The notes beneath the pieces were generated by a model. It had not been told where the DNA came from. It saw only the letters and a program-made list of their open reading frames with translations, and did not search any database. Below, piece by piece: positions 8,629 through 17,581 of a stretch of 64,000 bases of DNA (its first letter is position 1; every line of letters begins with the position of its first letter). The stretch spans positions 186,001 through 250,000 of the forward strand of contig CAWFTP010000001.1 of the NCBI GenBank assembly GCA_963818885.1, given 5' to 3'. Made by a program: the position numbers and the translations under genes. The DNA comes from DATFDN01 sp963818885 (GTDB lineage: Bacteria > Pseudomonadota > Alphaproteobacteria > Acetobacterales > Acetobacteraceae).

Positions 8629-10974
8629 CTACGACCACTTCCACTCCACAATCTCCGGCATATCGTCCCCATGCGCCGTGATGTACGAGCGATGCGCCGC
8701 GAGCTTCGCCTCGAAGCGGGCGATCACGTCGCCCGACGCGGTGCGCAGCCGGCCAACCCGGTGCAGCGCCTCGATTGCGATCTGGTAGCGGCTCATGCCG
8801 TTCAGCACGAGCATGTCGAACGGTGTCGTCGTGGTCCCCTCCTCGCGGTAGCCCTTCACATGGAACCGCTCCGGATCGGGCCGGCGATAGATCAGTTCGT
8901 GGATCAGCAGCGGATAGCCGTGGAAGGCGAACACCACCGGCGCCGTTCGGGTGAACAGCGCGTCGAACGCCGCCTCGTCCATCGCGTGCGGATGCTCGCC
9001 CGTCGATTGCAGGGTCATCAGGTCGACGACATTGACGACGCGCACGCGCAGGTCCGGCATCTCCCGCTTCAGTAGCCACGCCGCCGCCACCGTCTCGGTG
9101 GTCGGGACGTCGCCCGCGGCGGCGAGCACCACGTCGGGTTCGCCCTCGCAGGACACCCATTGCCAGACCGACGCACCTCGCGCGCAATGCGCCCGCGCCG
9201 CTTCAAGGTCGAGCCACTGCCAGTGCGGATTCTTCGATGCCACCATCACGTTGATCAGCCCCACACCGCGCAGGCACTGCTCGGCGATGGCAAGCAGGCA
9301 GTTCGCATCCGGCGGCAGATAGATGCCGATCTCGGAGGCCTTGCGCATCATCAGCGTGTTGATGAAGGTCGGGCCTTGATGGCTGTAGCCGTTGTGATCC
9401 TGCTCCCACACATGGCTGGTCAGCAGGTAGTTCAGCGAGGCGACCGGCGCGCGCCACGGCTCCGCCTTCGCCATCGTCTGCCACTTTGCATACTGCGCCA
9501 TCATCGTGTCGATGATGCCGATGAAGGCCTCGTAGCAGGCGAAGATGCCATGCCGGCCGGACAGCAGGTAGCCCTCCAGCCAGCCCTCGCAGCAATGCTC
9601 CGACAGGATCTCCATCACCCTGCCGTCACGCGCGAGCCCAACATCCAATTCGACCAGCGGCAGGTTCCAGGCGCGCGATGTGACCTCGAAGACCGCGCCG
9701 AGATGGTTGGAGTTGGTTTCGTCCGGGCAGAACAGGCGGAAATTCGCCGCCTCGGCATTGGCGCGGAACACCTCGCGCAGCCAGGTGCCCATCACCGCCG
9801 TGCTCTCCGCCTTCGCCGCCCCCGGCTGCGCCACATCCACCGCCTGCTCGCCGAGGTCCGGCAAATTGAGCGGCACGCGCAGCGTCCCGCCATTCGCCTG
9901 CGGCGCGCGCCCCAGCATCAGCTCCGGCGCCGGCAGCACGGAGGTGACGGCATGCACCGGCCGGCCCTCACCGTCGAACAGCTCGTCCGGCCGGTAGGAG
10001 CGCAGCCAGTCCTGCAGCACGCGTAGATGCGCGGGATTGGTGCGCGGGTCCATGATCGGGATCTGGTGGCTGCGGAACGTGCCGACGATCGGTACGCCGT
10101 CGAGCGTCGCCGGCGCGGTCATGCCCTTCGGCGTGCGCAGCACGATCACCGGCCAGCCGTTGTAGTCGGGCGCGAGATTTCCCCGCGTCCGCGCCTGGAT
10201 CGCCTCGATCTCGCCGCGCGCCCATTCCAGCGCCTCTGCCAGCGGTGCGTGCACCGCGTTCGGGGAATCACCCGCGACCTCGCGCATCACATAGCCGCAG
10301 CCCGCGAAGTAGTCGCGCAACTCGTCGCCGCTCATGCGTGCGTAGAACGCCGGCCCCGACAGCTTCACGCCGTTGAGGTGCAGGATCGGCAGCACAGCGC
10401 CGTCGCGGCCGGGATTGGTGAACTTGCGCGAATGCCACGATCCCGCGAGCGGCCCGCTCTCCGCCTCGCCGTCGCCGACGACGCAGACCACCATCAGGTC
10501 GGGATTGTCGAAGGCCGCGCCGAAAGCGTGCAGCAGCGAGTAGCCGAGCTCGCCGCCCTCATGGATCGCGCCCGGCGTCAGCGCGGTGAGATGGCTCGGG
10601 AAGCCGCCCGGCCAGGAAAAGGAGCGGATCAGCTGGCTCATGCCCTGGCTGTCGCGCGAATACTCCGGATAGACGGCGCCGAGCGTTCCCTCCAGCCATA
10701 GGCAGCCCAGGATCGCCGGCGCGCCGTGCCCCGGCCCGACCATCAGCATGGCTTTTTGCCCGGTGTCGCGGATTAAACGCGAGACGTGCGCGTAGATGAG
10801 GTTGAGGCCCGGCTGGGTCCCCCAATGGCCCAGCAGGCGCTTCTTGATGTGCCCGGGTTCCAGCGGTTCGCGCAGCCTGGTGTTCTCGCGCAGATAGAGT
10901 TGCGCCGCGCCGAGGAAGTTCGCGGCGCGAACGAACGCGTCAAGCTGGGAGAGGGTTTCGGCTGAAAGCGGCAT
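8629..10974 (-). CDS. xfp: Phosphoketolase (xylulose-5-phosphate/fructose-6-phosphate)
   Basis: Thiamine-diphosphate enzyme that splits xylulose-5-phosphate or fructose-6-phosphate with phosphate to give acetyl-phosphate and a shorter sugar phosphate. Start chosen at ATG 10974 (MPLSAETLSQLDAF), giving 781 residues, the usual length. Conserved stretches are LLGHWGTQPGLNLIYAH, MVGPGHGAPAILGCLWLEG, YPEYSRDSQGMSQLIRSFS, the ThDP motif GDGEAESGPLAGSWHS, PDETNSNHL, EGYLLSGRHG, and SHVWEQDHNGYSHQGP. The enzyme is cytoplasmic. No acetate kinase or phosphotransacetylase gene lies beside it. The downstream sorbosone dehydrogenase-like gene starts five bases after its stop. Intact. Confidence 0.95.
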   Translation of the reverse strand: MPLSAETLSQLDAFVRAANFLGAAQLYLRENTRLREPLEPGHIKKRLLGHWGTQPGLNLIYAHVSRLIRDTGQKAMLMVGPGHGAPAILGCLWLEGTLGAVYPEYSRDSQGMSQLIRSFSWPGGFPSHLTALTPGAIHEGGELGYSLLHAFGAAFDNPDLMVVCVVGDGEAESGPLAGSWHSRKFTNPGRDGAVLPILHLNGVKLSGPAFYARMSGDELRDYFAGCGYVMREVAGDSPNAVHAPLAEALEWARGEIEAIQARTRGNLAPDYNGWPVIVLRTPKGMTAPATLDGVPIVGTFRSHQIPIMDPRTNPAHLRVLQDWLRSYRPDELFDGEGRPVHAVTSVLPAPELMLGRAPQANGGTLRVPLNLPDLGEQAVDVAQPGAAKAESTAVMGTWLREVFRANAEAANFRLFCPDETNSNHLGAVFEVTSRAWNLPLVELDVGLARDGRVMEILSEHCCEGWLEGYLLSGRHGIFACYEAFIGIIDTMMAQYAKWQTMAKAEPWRAPVASLNYLLTSHVWEQDHNGYSHQGPTFINTLMMRKASEIGIYLPPDANCLLAIAEQCLRGVGLINVMVASKNPHWQWLDLEAARAHCARGASVWQWVSCEGEPDVVLAAAGDVPTTETVAAAWLLKREMPDLRVRVVNVVDLMTLQSTGEHPHAMDEAAFDALFTRTAPVVFAFHGYPLLIHELIYRRPDPERFHVKGYREEGTTTTPFDMLVLNGMSRYQIAIEALHRVGRLRTASGDVIARFEAKLAAHRSYITAHGDDMPEIVEWKWS

Positions 10975-11098
10975 GAGCGGAATCCCGGATCGTTGCGTGC
11001 GCCGAGGTAGCACCGCACGCCCGCGCGCGAGACATCACGCGATGGCGAGCGCCTTGCGCCGACCCGGCCGGCGGTTAGTCTCGGCCGGGGAGGCGCGC

Positions 11099-12520
11099 AT
11101 GCCAGAGACACCACTGATCGAGAGGCTGCAAGCCATCGTCGGCGCGCGCGGGCTGCTCACCGATCCCACCGACACCGTGCCCTATGTCGAGGATTGGCGA
11201 CGCCTCTATCACGGCCGCACAGCCGCGGTCGTTCGGCCGGCGAACACCAAGGAGACTGCTTCCGTCATCGCCGCATGCGCCGCGGCTGGGGCGTGCATCG
11301 TGCCGCAAGGCGGCAACACCTCGATGGTCGGCGGCGCAGCGCCATCCGATGACGGCACTGAAATAATTCTCAGCCTCACCCGCCTCAACCGCGTGCGCGA
11401 CATCGACGCTGCCGATCTGACCATGACGGTGGAGGCCGGCGTCACGCTCAAGGCCGCGCAGAACGCGGCGACGGAGGCCAATTGCCTGCTGCCGCTCTCG
11501 ATCTCATCGGAGGGCAGCGCGCAGATCGGCGGCGTGCTGTCGACGAACGCCGGCGGCAACAACACCGTACGCTACGGCAACGCACGCGACCTTGTGCTCG
11601 GGCTGGAGGTCGTGCTGGCGGACGGCACGGTGTGGAACGGGCTGCGCCGGCTGCGCAAGGACAACACCGGCTATTGCCTGCGCCAGCTCTTCGTCGGCGC
11701 CGAGGGCACGCTCGGCGTCATCACCGCCGCCGTGCTGAAGCTCGCGCCGCACCCGCGCGACGTCGCGGTGGCGCTCTGCGCCCTGCCCTCGCCCGAAGCG
11801 GCGCTCGCGCTGTTCACCCGTCTCCAGGCGCACGATGCGGGCTCGCTCGTCGCCTTCGAATACATGTCGGGATTGGGGATGAGCTTTGTACTGACGCACA
11901 TTCAAGGCGCCGCGCTTCCCTTGTCGGCGCCCGCCGCGCACTACGCGCTGATCGAGCTGGCGACGCCGCGCGAGAATGCCGGCCTGCGCGCCGGGCTCGA
12001 GCAGGTGCTGGAACAAGCGCTCGCCGGGGAAATCGTCATCGATGCAGCGATCGCCGAAAGCGAGGCGCAGCGCGCCGCCATCTGGCGCCTGCGCGAGGAG
12101 CATTCGGAAGCGCAGAAGCGCGAGGGCGCCTCGATCAAGAACGACGTCTCGGTGCCCGTCTCCAAGGTGCCGGCCTTCATCCGCGAGGCCACGGCCGCCT
12201 GCGAGCGGCTCATGCCGGGTGTGCGCGTGGTGCCGTTCGGCCATCTCGGCGACGGCAACATCCATTTCAACCTGGAGCAGCCGGAGGACGCCGATCCCGC
12301 CTGGTTCCTCGCCCAGGATCACGCGATGATGGACGCGGTGAACGAGGTCGTGCGCAAATACGGCGGCAGCTTCTCCGCCGAGCACGGCGTCGGCCGCCTC
12401 AAGCCCTACATGATGCCCGACTGGCGCGGTGGCGCGGAGCTCGATGTGATGCGCAAGATCAAGGCCGCCCTCGACCCGGGCGAACTCCTCAACCCCGGCA
12501 AGGTGCTTCCCCCCTTGTGA
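11099..12520 (+). CDS. FAD-linked oxidase (GlcD / D-2-hydroxyglutarate dehydrogenase type)
   Basis: A 473-residue flavoprotein that oxidises a D-2-hydroxy acid such as D-lactate, glycolate or D-2-hydroxyglutarate. The PCMH-type FAD domain covers about residues 40-220 (RPANTKETASVIAACAAAG, VPQGGNTSMVGGAAP, GGVLSTNAGGNNTVRYGN). The C-terminal FAD-oxidase domain shows the metal-site pattern PFGHLGDGNIHFNL, then FSAEHGVGRLK and LDPGELLNPGKVLPP at the very end. The ATG at 11099 has GGGGAGG upstream. Its stop overlaps the GTG of the polyketide synthase gene (GTGA), so it heads the same transcript. Specific substrate unknown. Confidence 0.85.
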   Translation: MPETPLIERLQAIVGARGLLTDPTDTVPYVEDWRRLYHGRTAAVVRPANTKETASVIAACAAAGACIVPQGGNTSMVGGAAPSDDGTEIILSLTRLNRVRDIDAADLTMTVEAGVTLKAAQNAATEANCLLPLSISSEGSAQIGGVLSTNAGGNNTVRYGNARDLVLGLEVVLADGTVWNGLRRLRKDNTGYCLRQLFVGAEGTLGVITAAVLKLAPHPRDVAVALCALPSPEAALALFTRLQAHDAGSLVAFEYMSGLGMSFVLTHIQGAALPLSAPAAHYALIELATPRENAGLRAGLEQVLEQALAGEIVIDAAIAESEAQRAAIWRLREEHSEAQKREGASIKNDVSVPVSKVPAFIREATAACERLMPGVRVVPFGHLGDGNIHFNLEQPEDADPAWFLAQDHAMMDAVNEVVRKYGGSFSAEHGVGRLKPYMMPDWRGGAELDVMRKIKAALDPGELLNPGKVLPPL

Positions 12521-13590
12521 CGGAAGCCTGGATCAACCGCATCGGCACGGCGGTGCCGCCGCATGACATCCATGCCGAATTCGTCGCGTTCGGTCGCACG
12601 CTCCTGGCCGACGGGCACGCCGGCGCGGTGTTCGACCGCATGGCCGGCATGGCGGGAATCGCCCATCGCTACGCGATCTTCGCGCCCGGCCCGATGCCGC
12701 GCATCGCCGCGCTCGACGCGGAGGGCTTCTACCGCCGCGGCTCCTTCCCAACGACCGCGCAGCGAATGGCGCGCTTTCACGCACCCGCCCTCGATCTCGC
12801 CAACCGGGCGGTCGAGGATCTCGGCCTTTCGGTCCGGGAACGTGCCGGGATTACCCACCTGATCGTCGCGAGCTGCACCGGCTTCTCCGCTCCTGGCCTC
12901 GACTTCCAGCTCATGCGCGCAGCGCATCTGCCAGACACCGTCGAGCGCACGATGGTCGGTTTCATGGGCTGTTTCGCGGCGGTGAACGCGCTCCGCCTCG
13001 CCCGCCACATCGTCCGCTCGGAGCCCCGCGCGCGCGTGCTGGTCGTCAACGTGGAGCTCTGCAGCCTGCATCTCCGGGAGGAATGGCAGGTCGCGAAGCT
13101 TCTCAGCTTCTTGCTGTTCGGCGACGGCGCCAGCGCGGCGCTGGTCAGCAACGCCAGCCGGATGGGCTCGCGCTCGGATCGTTCCGCACGGAAGTCGTCC
13201 CCGACACTGACGGCCTGATCACCTGGGACATCGCCGATAGCGGCTTCGAGATGCACCTCTCGGGCCAGGTGCCGGCACGGATTCGGAATTTCGCCCGGGA
13301 GAAGGGAGCCGCCCTGCTCGATCGCCTCGGCGCCGATCGTGCGGTGCACTGGGCGATCCATGCCGGCGGGCGCACGATCCTCGACGCCGTGCAGGACGGG
13401 CTCGATCTCGATGCAGGCGCGCTGGGTCCCTCGCGCGAGGTGCTGCGCGATTTCGGCAACATGTCTTCCGCCACGCTGATGTTCGTGCTGGCGCGCATCC
13501 TGGGTGTCCGGGCGCGTACCGGGCCCCGGCATTGGCATGGCGTTCGGCCCCGGCCTGACCGTCGAGAGCTTCGCCTTCCATGCCGGCTGA
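12517..13590 (+). CDS. Type III polyketide synthase (chalcone/stilbene synthase family), frameshifted
   Basis: Homodimeric ketosynthase that extends a CoA starter with malonyl-CoA and cyclises the product. GTG start at 12517 (VTEAWINRIGTAVPPH), coupled to the preceding stop. The catalytic triad is visible: Cys in IVASCTGFSAPGLDFQL, His in WAIHAGGRTIL, Asn in DFGNMSSATLMFVL. The C-terminal GMAFGPGLTVESFAFHAG is the usual family ending. The reading frame changes at about 13155 and again at about 13525-13530. The two shifts restore a normal 357-residue length, so sequencing indels are likelier than gene loss. The product may be an alkylresorcinol, alkylpyrone or similar, but starter and product cannot be read from sequence. 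Confidence 0.85.
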
Positions 13591-14281
13591 CCTCGCACGG
13601 CGCAGCCAACAGCCGGAGCGGATGGACGCCGAACTGACGGTCTACGAGGACTACCGCCGCGCGCTCGCCGATCTCGCCCGCGTCAATCGCGTGACGCTGA
13701 CGCATCGCTCCACCCTCGCCTGGCTACGCCGGCAGGCAGCCGATCTCGACGAGTTTTCGCTCCTCGACGTCGCCTGCGGCTATGGCGACTTCCTGCGCGC
13801 CGCCGCAAGCTGGGCGCGGCGCGTGGGCAAGCGCGCCCACTTCGTCGGTCTCGACCGCCACGAATGGGCGGTGCGCGCCGCGCGCGAGGCGACGCCGCAC
13901 GAATACGACATCGTCTTCGAGGCAGGCGACGTGTTCGACTGGCAGGCTCCCCAGTTCGACTTCATCGTCAGCTCGCAATTCCTTCATCACCTCACCGACG
14001 AGGAAGCGGCGCGGTTCCTCGCCTGGCAGGAAGCGCACGCCGCGCGCGGCTGGTTCGTCTCCGACATCCGTCGTCACCGTCTCGCCCATTTCGGCTTTCC
14101 GCTCCTCGCGCGCCTTGCCTTCTGGCATGAATTGGTCCGCGAGGACGGCCGCACCTCCATCGCGCGCGGCTTTCGCCCGCGGGAGCTGATAGCGCTCGCC
14201 CGCGCCGGCGGCCTGCGGGCAGAAGACGTGACGGTCCGGCGCCACCTCCCGTTCCGGCTCGGCCTCGCCCGTTGCCGCTAA
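13580..14281 (+). CDS. SAM-dependent methyltransferase, partner of the type III PKS
   Basis: A 233-residue class I methyltransferase. The SAM-binding motif I is LLDVACGYGDFLRAAASW at about residue 57, followed by FVGLDRHEWAVRAAR and DFIVSSQFLHHLTDEEA, a layout common in small-molecule O- or C-methyltransferases. The ATG at 13580 lies inside the last codons of the polyketide synthase gene. The last codons overlap the start of the flavoprotein gene. The tight coupling implies that it modifies the polyketide product. Intact. Confidence 0.8.
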   Translation: MPADLARRSQQPERMDAELTVYEDYRRALADLARVNRVTLTHRSTLAWLRRQAADLDEFSLLDVACGYGDFLRAAASWARRVGKRAHFVGLDRHEWAVRAAREATPHEYDIVFEAGDVFDWQAPQFDFIVSSQFLHHLTDEEAARFLAWQEAHAARGWFVSDIRRHRLAHFGFPLLARLAFWHELVREDGRTSIARGFRPRELIALARAGGLRAEDVTVRRHLPFRLGLARCR

Positions 14282-15309
14282 GCGCCCTCGTGATCGGCGG
14301 CGGCCCGGCGGGAGCGGCGGCCGCCATCCATCTCGCGCGCGCCGGTGCCGAGGTGACCTTGCGCGAGCGCACCACCGGCCCGCACGACAAGGTCTGTGGC
14401 GATTTCCTCGGCGGGCGTGCCCTGGCGAGACTTCGCCGCCCTCGGCATCGACGTGGCGGCGCTGGGCGGAGTGGCGATCGATCGGGTCCGCCTCATCGCG
14501 GCGGAGCGGGTGGCGGAGGCGCCCCTGCCCTTTCCCGCCCGCAGCCTGCCGCGGCGCATTCTTGATCAGGCGCTGCTCGACCGCGCGGCGGCGGCGGGCG
14601 CCGACGTGCGGCGTGGCGAAGCGGTCCGCACTCTTGACGCCCCTCCCGGTCAGGCCGTTCTGCTGGCCACCGGCAAGCACGATCTGCGCGAGCTTCCTCG
14701 CCCGGGAAGGGGATCGGGCGCGGTCGGGCTGAAGACCTATGTGACGCTTGCGACCAAGCAGGCGGCGGCCCTTCGCGGCAACATCGAGCTGGTCCTCTTG
14801 CCCGACGGCTATGCCGGCCTGCAATCCGTGGGCGAGGGCCGCGCCGTCCTCTGCGTCGCCCGCTGGCGGGAGGCGATGCGCCCCGGCGGCCAGCATCGGC
14901 TTCTCGATGACGTCGCCCAGGCATCGCCGCATCTGCGCCGCCGGCTGGCGGGAGCGGCAGATGCACGACGCGCCCGTCATCGCGATCGCCGGCATCCCTT
15001 ACGGCTATGTCTCGCGCCCGGCCGCGCATCTTCAGGCTGGGCGACCAAGCCGCGGTGATCCCCTCTCTCGCCGGGGAGGGCATCTCCATCGCCCTCCTCA
15101 CCGCCGAGCTGGCCGCGCGCTGCATCCTCGCGGGAGATGACTCCCGCCTCTACGCCGAAAGGTTGCGCGCCGACGTCCACCACGCCATGCAGGTCGCAAT
15201 CGGCGTTCAGCGCCTGGCGTCTCTTCCTTCGGTGCAACGTTCCCTAATGGGGCTTTGCGCGTTCTGGCCCTCCCTCATCGGCTTCACCGCGACCCGGACC
15301 CGGTGCTAG
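14272..15309 (+). CDS. FAD-dependent oxidoreductase (geranylgeranyl reductase-like), PKS partner, frameshifted
   Basis: Flavoprotein with the Rossmann start LVIGGGPAGAAAAIHLARAG, the family segment DKVCGDFLGGRALARL, then LPRRILDQALLDRAAAAGA and the second FAD motif FRLGDQAAVIPSLAGEGIS near the C-terminus. This pattern matches the geranylgeranyl-reductase/monooxygenase-like group often placed beside type III PKS and methyltransferase genes. A TTG at 14272, overlapping the methyltransferase gene by 10 bases, is the likely start; a GTG at 14290 is the alternative. The frame shifts three times, at about 14432, 14955 and 15030, ending at a TAG at 15307-15309. Repaired length is about 345 residues. 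It probably oxidises the methylated polyketide. Confidence 0.75.
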
Positions 15310-15319
15310 GCAGGCGCCC

Positions 15320-16458
15320 ATGCGGCGCCCCACCCGGCTCGACCTCTATGTCTTTCGCCAGCTTCTGTTCGCTCTGCTCGCGGTCACCGGCGGCCTGACG
15401 GCGCTGATCTGGCTGACCCAGTCGCTGCGTTTCGTCGAGCTGGTGGTCGATCACGGTCTGTCCGCTCGGCGTGTTCCTGGAGCTCACCGGACTGCTGGTG
15501 CCCGGCTTCGTCGCCGTCATCCTGCCAATCACGACCTTCGTCGTCGTGCAGTTCGTCTATCAGCGTCTGGCCAGCGACCGCGAGCTCACGGTCATGCGCG
15601 CCGCCGGCCTGTCCCCGCTCTCGCTCGCCCGTCCGGCCATCGCGCTCGGCGTGGTGGCGATCCTCGCGGGCTATCTCCTCAGCATCTGGATCGTGCCGTC
15701 CAGCATGCGCGCATTCCGCAATTTCCAATGGGAGATTCGCAACGAGGTCGCCGCTTTCCTGTTGCAGGAAGGCGTCTTCACCGAGATCTCGCCGGGACTG
15801 ACGGTCTACGTCCGCAGCCGGGACCGCAACGGCGTGCTGCGCGGCGTGATGCTCGACGACGCGCGCCATCCGCCCGGCCACGCGACGATCCTCGCCGAGC
15901 GCGGCCGTCTGCTGCAGACGCCGACCGGCCCGCAGGTGGTGCTTGAGGACGGCAGCCGCCAGGAGGTCGACCTAAAGACCGGCCGGCTGAACATCCTCAC
16001 CTTCAAGCAGAACGTCATCGACCTCTCCGACGACAGCCATCCCGGCGCTCGCGTTCCCGATATGAGCGAGGTGTCGCTTTCGGCCCTGCTCGATCCGCAC
16101 CCCGCCAATCCGCAGGACGCGCCGCGCTGGATCGCCGAGGCTCATAAGCGCCTCTCCGCGCCGCTGACCGCTCTGTCCTATGCGATGGTTGCTCTCTGCG
16201 CGGTCCTCACCGGCGCCTTCAGGCGGCACGGCGGGATCCTGCGCCCGCTCGCCGCAATCGGGGTGGTCGTCGGCCTGGTCGCCTTGCAGCTCGTCGTCGG
16301 CGACGAGGCGGCGAAGCACAACAGGCTGCTGGGACTGATCTGGGTGCAGGCAATCCTGCCCGGATTGGCTCGCCGCCTGGGTGCTGTTCGGTCCAATGCT
16401 GGGGGTCCGCGATGCGACCGCGCCGGCGCATCGCTGGTCGGGCCGGCGACAGGGATAG
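15320..16458 (+). CDS. lptF: LPS export permease LptF (frameshifted)
   Basis: Inner-membrane permease of the LptB2FG transporter, which extracts lipopolysaccharide and passes it to LptC/LptA. The start MRRPTRLDLYVFRQLLFALLAVTG is typical of the YjgP/YjgQ family. The second frame contains QRLASDRELTVMRAAGLSP, the hallmark coupling-helix segment, followed by a periplasmic beta-jellyroll region and a last helix pair (SYAMVALCAVLTGAF). The frame shifts at about 15463 (one extra base near CTGTCCGCTCGG) and again at about 16365, giving a TAG at 16456-16458 and about 379 residues. Loss of LptF is normally lethal to LPS-making cells, so these shifts are most likely sequencing errors. Confidence 0.85.
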
Positions 16459-16465
16459 TGCGGGG

Positions 16466-17579
16466 ATGACCGCCGCCCTCACGCTCTCTCTCTACATCAG
16501 CCGACTGTTCCTCGCCGCCGCGACCGCCATGCTCGCGGCGCTCACCGGCCTCGTGTCGCTGTTCGACTTCATCGAATTGCTGCGCCGCTCGGTCGGCAAG
16601 CCCGAGGCGACCTTCTCCCTGGTGGCGGAGATCGCCGCCCTGCGGTTGCCCTATATCGCCATGGAGATTCTGCCCTTCGCCATACTGGTGGGCGGCATCG
16701 TCTGCTTCTGGCGGCTCACTCGCTCCTCGGAGCTTATCGTCGCCCGCGCCGCAGGCGTCTCGGCCTGGCAGTTCCTCGCCGCTCCCGTGTTGTGCGCGTT
16801 CCTGTTCGGGACATTCGCGACGACCGCGATCAGCCCGTTGTCCTCGGTCATGTTCGCCCGCGCCGAGGCGATGCAGCAGACGTATCTCTCCGTCGGCGGC
16901 GGGCCGCTCGACTTGCAGAACGGCCAGCTCTGGCTTCGCCAGGCCGACACCTCCGCGGGACCGCGCGGATTCGCGATCCTGCACGCGAGCGCGGTGGCCC
17001 TGAAGGGCAATTCCCTCGCCGCCAAGGGGATCACCGTCTTCCGGCTCAACGCCGCCGACCAGCTCGTCAGCCGGATCGAGAGCGGCAACGCGATTCTCGC
17101 GAGGGGGGCCTGGACGCTGCGCGATGCCATAACCCTGCGCCCTGACCAGCCGCCGACCATATCCGGCGTCATCCATCTCCCGACCGATCTGACCGTCGAG
17201 CGGGTGCAGGAGAGCTTCGCCTCCCCCGACACGCTCTCGGTATGGGAGCTGCCCGGCTTCATCGCCCTGTTGCAGCGTTCCGGCTTCTCCTCGGTGCGGC
17301 ATAGGCTGCACTTCCAGGCCCTCCTCGCTTTGCCGCTGCTCGCCGCGACCATGGCGCTCGTCGCGGCCGGCTTCTCCATGCGTCCCGCCCGCCGGGGCGG
17401 CGTCGCGCGCATGATCGCTGGCGGCGTCGCCGCTGGATTCTCCCTCTTCCTCATCTCCAAGCTCGCCGAGAGCTTCGGCCAAAGCGGCGCGATTCCGGTT
17501 GATACTGGCCGCCTGGGCGCCGAGCGCGGCTGGCCTGATGCTCGCCCTCACCTTACTGCTCCACATGGAGGACGGCTGA
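16466..17579 (+). CDS. lptG: LPS export permease LptG (frameshifted at the C-terminus)
   Basis: Second permease of LptB2FG. The ATG at 16466 lies seven bases after lptF. The family segment WRLTRSSELIVARAAGVSAW is present near residue 95, with hydrophobic segments at both ends. The sequence runs in frame to SFGQSGAIPV, where one extra base near 17500 throws it into the lptD frame. Removing it gives ILAAWAPSAAGLMLALTLL, then LHMEDG and a TGA at 17577-17579, the normal hydrophobic C-terminus. Repaired length is about 370 residues. The apparent 1130-residue LptG-LptD fusion is therefore not real. Confidence 0.88.
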
Positions 17580-17581
17580 GC

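Noticed and set aside
15320..17579. Programmed ribosomal frameshifting in lptF/lptG
   Set aside because: Shift sites have no slippery heptamer that I can see, relatives do not use frameshifting here, and similar one-base shifts occur across many unrelated genes.
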